DNA of 64,000 nucleotides from Arcuatula senhousia (Eukaryota; Mollusca; Bivalvia; Mytilida; Mytilidae). Below, in pieces: positions 55,851 through 64,000 of this stretch (the stretch's first letter is position 1; every line of letters starts with the position of its first letter). Position numbers and translations under genes: made by a program. The notes under the pieces are model-generated. The model saw only the letters and a list, made by a program, of their open reading frames with translations, was not told the origin of the DNA and made no database searches. The stretch lies in the NCBI GenBank assembly GCA_963971305.1, contig OZ020309.1, forward strand, positions 6,689,001 through 6,753,000, given 5' to 3'.

Positions 55851-57699
55851 AACACCACAGAGGACTCCTTAGTGCACTAAGGACCTTAAATGTGCACAAA
55901 GGACGTTCTATGTCATAAAAAATTATGCAAACGGTAAAAGAATGTTAGAAATAAAATGTTTTGAAATTTTAGTAAAAGTATTTCAATCCGTTTTAGAATT
56001 ATAGAGACTTTAATTTAAAATCCTTTGATATGCCGCCGGTACATCCTGCTAAGACCGCCAGGTCATGCATTGACATTAAAATAGCATAGAATAAACAACC
56101 AAAAACTATTGTTAATACACATATACAGACATTTTTACATGTTTTAGCTAGGGAGCTGAGACAATTTTTGTTGGATTTTTAAGATTTTAGCATACATTTG
56201 AAAGATGAGTGATGTGTACACAGTCAAACAATTAACATAGGCTCTGAAGAGCTTTTGACTTTTTGAGATTATACAATTAACGGCCGTTGGCTTATTTGAG
56301 GCCCTTGAATGGTTGCCAGGCTTGTGTAGGAGGAACGCCCGATATTCTAAGCTGAACATTCGGTGAAAACAACAAGCAACGGTAGGTGCCTAGAAACCTT
56401 ATCACGTGTGGGGCTCGGCCTGAGATTGAAAGACCAGTGCTTAAAGCCTCCGCGCTCCCAAAGATATGTCCTTTAAAGGCAATTCTACTTTATTATGTCA
56501 AAAGTTTCATTTATAGTATATGAGTCGCCTAATAGAGTTAACATTCCAACAAAGGGTGAAAAGCGTCTTGTGAATAAAAACTTTGTCTTTTAGCTATATT
56601 TGATCATTTTGAATAGAATGAAAAATACTGCAGATAGAGAGAGGCTGTCGCTTGCTAACTAGCTCATTGAGCTCTACTTAAGCCTACACAGGATTTAAGT
56701 TGACAGAGGTCATGGTCCTAAAGTGACGAAAAACGGTTTTTTTGGTTTTTTTTTGCTTATAAAATGAATTGAGAGCTATCTAAGCCGGGTATCTAAGTCT
56801 CCGTTGGATCAAAAATAGTAGGTGGCCTCTCATACAAGGTATTGCCCTAGTATTGATTTGATTTATGTTTTGACCAAGTTACTCAAAACGTGTTGCTTGC
56901 TTGAACTTTCAGCTCATCCAGCTCTTCAAAAGTCTTTACTAATATTCAGGCTAAGTTTGCAATTGATGACTTTTAGATTCATAGTCCTTGAAAGAGATAC
57001 CTATGACTGAGGCCGCTTTTTATACTTTAAAAGCGTCATACCGCCACCCAGATATTCAGCTTAAGTCCCCGGAAACTTCTCAACCGAATTTTAAAATGAA
57101 GTTTTAGTATTTAGTTTACAACATGCACATCGTCAATTGCTGCGCAAACTGCCAGGTTTTTTTTTGTCCGTCTATTTTTCGTTGGATTTGACATCTACAT
57201 TTTTTGTTGGAATAATAAATAATGCTATGATCTATCATTCCTAAACTCAGTTGTTGAAAAATTGAAGTATAAGCAGATAAATAATGTTGCTGTTGCAATC
57301 CAGGAGACCATGGGAAAGAAATACATGAATGAAACCTGTCAACGAAGAGTACAGTGGTTTTCCATGAACGCACAACGTAGTGTACTGGTGAATGTCAACG
57401 GGGTGTACAGTCGAACGATCATATATTTACATTTATGATTAGTTTTTTTGAAAGATTCCAACCTATACAAATGATCGCTTTTTTCCTGTTTCTTATAGAA
57501 ATCATATTCACAAAAAATAAAATTCTAGTTACGGACATAAGTGCCATTTTCAGTCATATTTTAACATAGGAAATGGCTATCAATTGGACCCCTGTCAGTG
57601 CGTTTTTTGCTTTCTTTTTTCTATAAGAGATCGTTTGCATATTTTTGAATAAGCATTTAGTTATTAGATGATTAAAGAATTGTTAGAAATCAGTAATAC

Positions 57700-58337
57700 T
57701 GTACCGACTTATGATCGGCTAGTGTAACCAAGTTATGGGCGTAACAAAGAACGAGTACCAGCAGGTGTATATGTGTCTTTAATTATCCCAGTAACAATTG
57801 GTGAAAAACTGAAAGAAACAAATAACAATAATAAGTACAAAATACACAAATTCACGGATAATCTGAAAGAATTAAAGTCAATATAGCGATAAACAATGAA
57901 AGGTTATTGCCGATTAATTAATATAAATCAGTTAAACAAGCAGGCCCAGCCGGGAAATGTTCAAGTATGACGGTATCGTGAATCGGAAATTGTCACAGTA
58001 GAAATATCAAAAATATAAACGTTAATTCACAAGAAAAACAGATAATTTGTTGAATCGAGTCACTATTAATATGTTTCCATAGATATTTTGTGGATATTCG
58101 CCAAACTTACGTGGTGGTATGCCACGAATCGTGTCCAAATTAATTCCTTGCAGGATATAAAAATGGCTACCTATTTACTACCTGGATGTGTAATTCTAGT
58201 ACTCGACAGTACAGTACGCACGTCGATCGTTCGACCTAAGACTGGTTTCGGCACAGGTAGCGGCGATTTAAATTTAATCACGACAAGGAAGTTTAAATCC
58301 ATATTTAAAAATAAACAATGAAAGTTGTGACAGTACA
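57700..58337 (-). repeat. 3' LTR of the BEL/Pao element
   Basis: 638 bp, reading TGTACTGTCAC to AAGTCGGTACA on the minus strand, with 5-bp inverted ends TGTAC...GTACA. Target side: CAGTAATAC lies outside at 57691-57699; its duplicate would be past the right edge. Confidence 0.9.
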
Positions 58338-58349
58338 CTCCCCGTCTGG
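58338..58349 (-). promoter_or_regulatory. Probable polypurine tract of the BEL/Pao element
   Basis: On the minus strand CCAGACGGGGAG directly precedes the LTR's TGTAC. Short but in the right place. Confidence 0.55.
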
Positions 58350-58709
58350 TATCCTCGGGATATCACTATGTTTAGACGATAAAATCGTTGACACACAAGA
58401 TGTTGAGATCAGATTCAACGATGAAGGCGAACAATATAAATCCAATATTATTAGAATAAAATAAATACGAATAATAACACAAAATCAACAGTTCAAAGAA
58501 CGAATCCGGCAGGATGATCTTCGCATGGATGAATGTAGACGCGATCCTGGTGATCCAACGTTGTATGGCATCCAGCGTTGCCCAATGGGAAAAGTAGTTG
58601 ATCTGCTGATCCAACGTTGCCACGCACGGCGTGGGAAGGGACTACCTGTTCCTTAAAGTCTAACCAAAGATATATTTGCATATCTACATCTGCTGTCCCT
58701 GGTGTGGGT
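58350..58709 (-). other. BEL/Pao 3' UTR
   Basis: About 360 bp between the stop codon and the polypurine tract, no ORF supported. It repeats CCAACGTTG-like motifs (58555-58620: GATCCAACGTTG, CCAGCGTTGCCC, GATCCAACGTTGCC). Confidence 0.5.
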
Positions 58710-61700
58710 TTAAGCCTCGTCGTTTTCCTGGAGGAGTATCAACTCTGTTATGGGGCGAGTATATACGGTAGGTTTACCGTCAACTTGGACTTGTACTTCA
58801 GCTGATCGAACATGTCCATCGGCTCCCTTGATTGCATGAACGATTATGCCAACGGGCCACTGTGTCCGACACAAAGCGTCGTCCTTCAGAAGAATCGTAT
58901 CTCCTTCTTCGAGGTCTCGATGTTCTTCGGTCCACTTTTGTCGTGTCATCAATGTGGGAAGGTATTCCTTCTTCCATCTTTTCCAGAACATGTTGGCCAA
59001 TGCTTGGACTCGTTTCCACTCGTCAAGACAGAGATTTCTTTTGTCTGAAAGTTCGGGATGTTCTACAGAGAAGACATAGTCGGTCTTCTGTGTCAGTAAC
59101 ATATTTGGTGTGAGTACCAAAGGGTTTTCCGGGTCGGATGAAACAGGTACTAGAGGCCTAGAGTTGATAATTGCTGTGGCCTCTGCCATAAATGTGTTGA
59201 GGACATCATGAGTGAGCGTCTTTCCTTCGTTCCCTAGAAGCATGGAATCTAGTATTCTCCTTGTGACGCCAATCACTCGCTCCCAGGCGCCACCCATATG
59301 AGATGAGTGTGGCGGGTTGAAGATCCACACGGTATCAGACTCCCTCAAAAACCTTTGCACGGGCTCGTCTTCTACGTTGATAGCTTCAATGCCTAATTCC
59401 TTGACTGCACCTATGAAATTGGTTCCTCTGTCCGACCGGAAGATCTTTACTTTGCCTCTGATAGCAGTGAAGCGTTTCAAAGCGTTGATGAAGGCAGATG
59501 AGCTCATCTCTTCTACAAGTTCTATGTGAACAGCTCTGGTTACCAAGCATGTAAATAGAATTGCCCAGCGCTTAGAGTTGGCACTGCCGCCACGTGTCCT
59601 GCGGGTCACTATAGTCCATGGCCCAAATGCGTCGACACCCACATTAGTGAACGGAGGTGTTGGTTCCAGACGGTCCCTCGGGAGTGATGACATTATCTGG
59701 CCTTCAAACTTGCCGCGGAGCTTCCTACACTCGACACATTTATGAATGATGGATGATATCAAGCGCCTTGCTCCAGTTATCCATAGTCCTGCCGCTCTGA
59801 TGGCTCCTTCAGTGAAGTGACGACCCTGATGTTTGACGTCTTCGTGATGGTGTTTCACGAGCAGTGTTGCCAGGTAATGGCGACCCGGAATAATGAGAGG
59901 CCTTTTCTCCATTAGACTCAAGTCTGACTTGTCTATACGTCCGCCGACTCTTAATAGGCCACGTTCGTCGATAAACGGGTTGAGGTCGCGTATAGGACTC
60001 TTCTTCGGAAGTGCTTCCTCCCTATGAATGCAGGCTAATTCCTCACTATAAAATTCAGCCTGCATGTGTCTGAACAGATATGTTTTTGCATCGTCGTAGT
60101 GCTCGACTGATAGGTTTGTCTCTATGTTCCCGTGTAAACGGGATTGTCCTAACGTAGCAACTTGTTCCACTAACGAGTTCCAGGTTTCGAATTGCTCAAA
60201 ATCGTTGATTTCTACCTCTTCTTTGGTTTGAGTTTTAAACACTTGGACTAACCGGATCTCCTTGTCGCACTCCGGGTCAACAAGCTCAAACGTGTCATTT
60301 GTTTTGTCGCTGGAATTTGACTCTAGTAATGACTTTGGTCCCTGCAGCCAGTCGCTAGATTGAAGTTTTGATGCGAGAATGGATCTCGTAGTTGCGTCAG
60401 CAGGATTCTTATCTGTTGGACATGGTTTCTCGATTGTTGAAGGCAGTCCATTCTGGGTAATACACGTCCTTTTTACGTTAACCTCCGGTGCGATGTGTTG
60501 CCTATCTTGGCAAACTTCGCCGATCACGACCCAGCCTAAGCTAAGTTTCTGTGCGAATGGGGCGTTAGTTGACCTCATTGGTAATCTTTGATCAATCACG
60601 TGATGCACTGCTGGCACACTTCTTCCAATAAGCAGAAGAATATCTGCACTGTCGTCCAAAGGAGGGATGAGACTAGCTAGATCCTTTAGATGTGTATGAT
60701 AGGCCGCTGCTTCCGGTGTTGGAATTTCGTTCCGATTGTGTGGAATGGAATTACATTCGATGAGCTTTGGTAGGTTAAACTGTGTGTTGTCATGTACAGA
60801 TTTAATCACAAAGTCATGTGCTACTCTTCCAGACGTTTGAACTTTGCCTGAGCATGTTGTCAGGATGTAGTGCTCCGATGGGCCACCAATATTGAACACG
60901 TTGAAGAATTCTGACGCTGCCAGACACCTATTACTTTGGTCATCGATGATGGCATACATCCGATGAACGTTTGAAGGATTGCCTTTCTGGAAGACATCCA
61001 CTGGCAAGATTTTGGCACAGGACTTGCCGCCGCTGTATGGGTCTCCGCATATGTCAGTGCATGTGGAATTCACGTTTTGGCCAGTGTTAGTCCTGCCGGT
61101 GGTCCCTGGCTCCCCGCCGTTCTGTTGGAAGGGTCTGCGGGATGGTCCCGTATGACTGTACTGGTCAATGTGCAGTGCTGTTGCGTGGTATTTGCTGTTG
61201 CAATCACTGCATGGAGTGGCATCTTGGCAATCACGACTTATGTGGCTGTTGAAGCGACAACACTTGTAGCATATGTTGTTATCCTTGAGAATCTTCTTCC
61301 TTTCGTCAATTGGTTTGGCCTTGAATTTGCAACATTCATTCAAGGTGTGCTTAGACTTGTGAAGAATGCAGCGTTCGTTAGGGTCTATTGACTTCTCCGA
61401 CTGCCGACTTGTGCTGTCTGTTTCCTCTGTGTCGGTCTTGTGGACGCTGACTGTTCGCTTAGTTTGAACGTGTCGCTTTGATACGGAGCTAGGAGCCCCA
61501 GTATGAGACGATTCAAACATCAGGCCTGGGTTGTTCTTGATCTTGCTGATATCTTTGATGAACTGCAAGAACACTGAAAAGGGTGGGTACGTGACCCCAT
61601 ACTGCTTCATGTGGTTGGCAGCTGTAGATACCCATTTCTCTTGTAGTCCGTAGGGTAGTTTGCTTACTATGGGTTTAATTCCCGATGATGTATCAAAGTA

Positions 61701-63434
61701 ACCCAAGAGTGTGTGGTATTCAGGGTTCTCCTTGATGAACTGGATTTCAGACAGAAGGTCGGAGAGTTCATATAACTTTCTGTTGTCCTTGTTGGAAAGG
61801 TTTGGGAAGTTTCCAAGTTTTTGCTTGATGGACTCTTCAACCATTTCCGGTGCACTATACCGCTCGTCCAAGCGTTCCCAAAGACTTCGAAGTCCTTCTG
61901 AAGGGTTGGCAATGCTTGATGCCTGAATGCTGACGGCATAACGTGCTGACTCGTTGCCTAACCATTTGACGAGCAAGTCCAGTTCTTCTGAGTCGGAGAC
62001 TTCAAGCTCGTTGACGACACACTTAAATTTGTTTTTCCAGGCCTGGTATGACTCGGCCTTGTCGTTGAAGGTAGATAGGCGTGAGAACAAGAGGTCCTTC
62101 CTTAGAAGGAACTTTGTGATGTCAGACGCCGTGTTTGGTTCCTTGGCTGGAGCTGCCCATGTCGTTGATCTATGTTGTGTTGGAACATACTCTGGCGCAT
62201 GGCGATTCAATGAAGACATCAATCCGGTTTTGTAACCGCTGGATGTTTGAGGGAGTGACGTGGCAGGCTTCTTGTAGTCATCTGACGTGAGCAGTGTCCT
62301 TTTTGACGTGGACACGTTTGTTGTAACAGGTGTGGTTCGGGGATATGATGCGGGAATATCATGGTATCCCACATGTCTGGAAGACTCATCTGGCTTAGCA
62401 GCGTTGAAATGAGCCGGTACCTTAGGTTTAACTAAGGGTTCAGACCCGATATTTGTCTCCACCTTGACTGGTTCTGGATTTTCTAGTTTTGGGACCTGCT
62501 GTCTTACATATTTCTGAACAATGTCGAGTTGGTCCATCTTAGGCAGTGATGGTATGTCATCCAAATTTTGGCTTTTGGAGTCTTCATCGTATTCTGCTAA
62601 AGCATTCACTTCTGCCATGGCAACTGCGGCGTCTTGTTCAGTTTGCAGAAGTTGGATTTCAGCCTTGACCTTGGCCTTTTTGTGAGCCGCTTCTGCTGCT
62701 ATCAACTCCATCTCAGCCTTTTGTTGGCTAGCTTTTTGTTCCATTTCGGCTTTATGCATAGCCGTTTTTCTTTGAACCTCCTGGTCGATGTCAGCCTCTT
62801 GCATTTGAAGCACGGCTTCCCTTTTGGCGAATTCAACTTTAGCTAATGCGGCTTCAGCTGCTGCACGCTTCATCTGTATCGTGCTGACTGAAGCATATGA
62901 CCCTTGGCTGTTGCTTTTCCCGGTTTTACGGGATTTCCTGGACGATCTCTCCGAAAGTACGGATCCAGTCTCAAGCAGTGATGATAGCATCGTCTTGACT
63001 GTGTCGATGGCTGCTTCCGCTATTATGCAGTAGGCGGATGACGTTTTGGTAAACAGTTCAAGGTCTTTCATGCTTTCGGCTGTTCTCTGTGACGTCAGAA
63101 ATTCGACGTAGCAGTCCTTCTGTCGCCGATACCTCTCGTAGGCAGTGATTATCCGCTCATTGAGTGTAGCCAGTGCGTTTTCGTCCTTGGGAGTGCTTTG
63201 GACGTCTTGAATGACGGCGTAGAGCCTGTTCCATAGGTCATCTACCTGCTCAGCGTGTTTAAGGCTCTGGCTCTCATAGAGTTGTTTCCCTTTTTCGTTA
63301 AGGGTGCGAATGCGCTGCTCCTTGTCTGACTCAGTTTCTTGAGTAGCCTCTGTGTTTGGCGGTTGTGCCTCCATATCTTGGCCTTGGTCCGTATTGACTT
63401 CTAAATTTTCAGTTGTTATTGAGTCAGCTGACAT
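58710..63434 (-). CDS. BEL/Pao Gag-PR-IN polyprotein, RT/RNase H deleted in frame
   Basis: 1574 codons without a stop. Residues about 185-290 form an Ala/Lys/Glu-rich coiled coil. About 455-640 is the DUF1759-type Gag domain (FSRLSTFNDKAESYQAWKNK). About 690-760 has CCHC-like zinc knuckles (CYKCCRFNSHISRDC). About 820-985 is a DUF1758-type aspartic protease, with IIDDQSN where D-S/T-G is usual, and a SLGWVVIGEVC end. At about residue 1003 the chain jumps from a short linker to CPTDKNPADATTR, which is normally the RNase H C-terminus. RT and most of RNase H, several hundred residues, are missing. Then a complete integrase: His/Cys zinc finger (CVECRKL), DDE acids in VGVDAFGP, SDRGTNF and GGAWERVIG, and the DUF5641-like tail (LANMFWKRWKKEYL). 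Typical BEL/Pao polyproteins are longer and include RT. Confidence 0.88.
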   Translation of the reverse strand: MSADSITTENLEVNTDQGQDMEAQPPNTEATQETESDKEQRIRTLNEKGKQLYESQSLKHAEQVDDLWNRLYAVIQDVQSTPKDENALATLNERIITAYERYRRQKDCYVEFLTSQRTAESMKDLELFTKTSSAYCIIAEAAIDTVKTMLSSLLETGSVLSERSSRKSRKTGKSNSQGSYASVSTIQMKRAAAEAALAKVEFAKREAVLQMQEADIDQEVQRKTAMHKAEMEQKASQQKAEMELIAAEAAHKKAKVKAEIQLLQTEQDAAVAMAEVNALAEYDEDSKSQNLDDIPSLPKMDQLDIVQKYVRQQVPKLENPEPVKVETNIGSEPLVKPKVPAHFNAAKPDESSRHVGYHDIPASYPRTTPVTTNVSTSKRTLLTSDDYKKPATSLPQTSSGYKTGLMSSLNRHAPEYVPTQHRSTTWAAPAKEPNTASDITKFLLRKDLLFSRLSTFNDKAESYQAWKNKFKCVVNELEVSDSEELDLLVKWLGNESARYAVSIQASSIANPSEGLRSLWERLDERYSAPEMVEESIKQKLGNFPNLSNKDNRKLYELSDLLSEIQFIKENPEYHTLLGYFDTSSGIKPIVSKLPYGLQEKWVSTAANHMKQYGVTYPPFSVFLQFIKDISKIKNNPGLMFESSHTGAPSSVSKRHVQTKRTVSVHKTDTEETDSTSRQSEKSIDPNERCILHKSKHTLNECCKFKAKPIDERKKILKDNNICYKCCRFNSHISRDCQDATPCSDCNSKYHATALHIDQYSHTGPSRRPFQQNGGEPGTTGRTNTGQNVNSTCTDICGDPYSGGKSCAKILPVDVFQKGNPSNVHRMYAIIDDQSNRCLAASEFFNVFNIGGPSEHYILTTCSGKVQTSGRVAHDFVIKSVHDNTQFNLPKLIECNSIPHNRNEIPTPEAAAYHTHLKDLASLIPPLDDSADILLLIGRSVPAVHHVIDQRLPMRSTNAPFAQKLSLGWVVIGEVCQDRQHIAPEVNVKRTCITQNGLPSTIEKPCPTDKNPADATTRSILASKLQSSDWLQGPKSLLESNSSDKTNDTFELVDPECDKEIRLVQVFKTQTKEEVEINDFEQFETWNSLVEQVATLGQSRLHGNIETNLSVEHYDDAKTYLFRHMQAEFYSEELACIHREEALPKKSPIRDLNPFIDERGLLRVGGRIDKSDLSLMEKRPLIIPGRHYLATLLVKHHHEDVKHQGRHFTEGAIRAAGLWITGARRLISSIIHKCVECRKLRGKFEGQIMSSLPRDRLEPTPPFTNVGVDAFGPWTIVTRRTRGGSANSKRWAILFTCLVTRAVHIELVEEMSSSAFINALKRFTAIRGKVKIFRSDRGTNFIGAVKELGIEAINVEDEPVQRFLRESDTVWIFNPPHSSHMGGAWERVIGVTRRILDSMLLGNEGKTLTHDVLNTFMAEATAIINSRPLVPVSSDPENPLVLTPNMLLTQKTDYVFSVEHPELSDKRNLCLDEWKRVQALANMFWKRWKKEYLPTLMTRQKWTEEHRDLEEGDTILLKDDALCRTQWPVGIIVHAIKGADGHVRSAEVQVQVDGKPTVYTRPITELILLQENDEA

Positions 63435-63753
63435 TATTTCAACAAAGGTGTGCCCGTTACTGTTTAAACGTGAGAGCAGAGTGCCCCATACAATTTAAAC
63501 GCAAGGGCAAGTGATCCTGATGGCCTATTTCAACCTTGGATGGGATCCTGTCAGGCTGTCTAGATGTAGGACTGGCGTGTCAAAGTACCGTCCTAGTGTG
63601 GTTTTGAATCCGGTTGGAACACCAGAGGGTTGTGGTACTTCAGTTGTTTGAGGTTGTGTCCAATGCTGGAACGATCCTCCTCCTGAGTAGTGATGACCCT
63701 TTTGTACTTGCTGGAAAGTTTTGGCTGAGACCGGCGATCTGTCACTTTTTCAC
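63435..63753 (-). other. BEL/Pao 5' leader
   Basis: 319 bp between the 5' LTR and the ORF. Directly after the LTR the minus strand reads GTGAAAAAGTGACAG, with no TGG-type primer-binding site visible, unlike the Gypsy element. Confidence 0.6.
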
Positions 63754-64000
63754 TGTACCGACTTATGATCGGCTAGTGTAACCAAGTTATGGGCGTAACA
63801 AAGAACGAGTACCAGCAGGTGTATATGTGTCTTTAATTATCCCAGTAACAATTGGTGAAAAACTGAAAGAAACAAATAACAATAATAAGTACAAAATACA
63901 CAAATTCACGGATAATCTGAAAGAATTAAAGTCAATATAGCGATAAACAATGAAAGGTTATTGCCGATTAATTAATATAAATCAGTTAAACAAGCAGGCC
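63754..64000 (-). repeat. 5' LTR of the BEL/Pao element (partial)
   Basis: The first 247 bases from the internal side, identical by eye to 57700-57946. The remaining 391 or so bases lie beyond the window. Confidence 0.9.

Larger units (their letters stand above)
53067..57699. other. Non-coding AT-rich DNA flanking the BEL/Pao element
   Basis: 53760-53790 carries TCCGTCTGTCTGTCC, the only reverse-oriented ACGG-type tail I saw. 54256-54480 is a degenerate GCCGG/CCGGGCC block with long T runs. 54887-55075 and 55762-55850 are listed separately. Short open frames at 56144-56359 and 57116-57373 have no recognisable domain. Confidence 0.45.
57700..64000 (-). mobile_element. BEL/Pao LTR retrotransposon lacking RT (runs off right edge)
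   Basis: Read on the minus strand: 5' LTR (63754 to beyond 64000), leader, one 1574-codon ORF, polypurine tract, 3' LTR (57700-58337). The visible 247 bases of the 5' LTR look identical to the 3' LTR, with no indels. The ORF has BEL/Pao Gag (DUF1759-like), zinc knuckles, protease, integrase and the C-terminal BEL/Pao tail, but no reverse transcriptase. The element is thus structurally defective yet recently inserted. Confidence 0.9.

Overview
This window looks like nuclear DNA from a marine bivalve, most likely a mussel (Mytilus or a relative). The genus is inferred from three things: an AT-rich, intron-heavy protein gene packed with modular minisatellite repeats ending in ACGG-type microsatellites, abundant small inverted-repeat elements, and invertebrate-type Ty3/Gypsy and BEL/Pao retrotransposons. 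There is no bacterial-style operon. A 100-base run of N at 37598-37697 is an assembly join, so linkage across it is not proven by the sequence.

Region 1 (about 1-37.5 kb, minus strand) is the 5' fifth of one large gene, an RNF213-like giant AAA+/RING E3 ubiquitin ligase. I could build 13 consecutive exons from 37471 down to 1868, about 1065 codons, with matching splice phases throughout. They encode an N-terminal double zinc ribbon, a long acidic low-complexity linker with seven 14-residue repeats, a lysine-rich segment, a CBM20-like domain split over two exons, and the start of the helical N-arm. The AAA, RING and C-terminal parts lie beyond the left edge. The introns are largely repeats: hairpin-ended composite minisatellites, all pointing the same way (antisense to the gene), plus nested hAT-like and mariner-like miniature elements. 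Several of these have target-site duplications readable to the base.

Region 2 (37.7-39.9 kb) follows the gap and holds no gene I can name. Region 3 (39945-48380, plus strand) is a complete, apparently very young Ty3/Gypsy retrotransposon: 248-bp LTRs that look identical, a 4-bp target duplication, a primer-binding site, an extra SGNH/GDSL-hydrolase-like ORF before gag, gag with two zinc knuckles, a canonical -1 frameshift heptamer, an intact pol ending in a chromodomain-like segment, and a series of structurally conserved hairpins in the 3' untranslated region with one more before gag.

Region 4 (48.4-57.7 kb) is non-coding as far as I can tell. It contains a roughly 750-bp array of 20-bp palindromic units, small minisatellites, a 189-bp inverted-repeat element and a tRNA-like SINE fragment. 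Region 5 (57700 to the right edge, minus strand) is a BEL/Pao retrotransposon. Its single 1574-codon ORF runs from Gag through protease to integrase but lacks the whole reverse transcriptase and most of RNase H, joined in frame. Its LTRs match wherever both are visible.

The host gene and the retrotransposons do not form a pathway; the latter are insertions. The most unusual material is (a) the shared 3' hairpin/CAGG/A-rich end found on several otherwise unrelated intronic repeat families, (b) the RT-less but ORF-intact BEL/Pao element, and (c) the Gypsy element's SGNH-like ORF and covarying hairpins.
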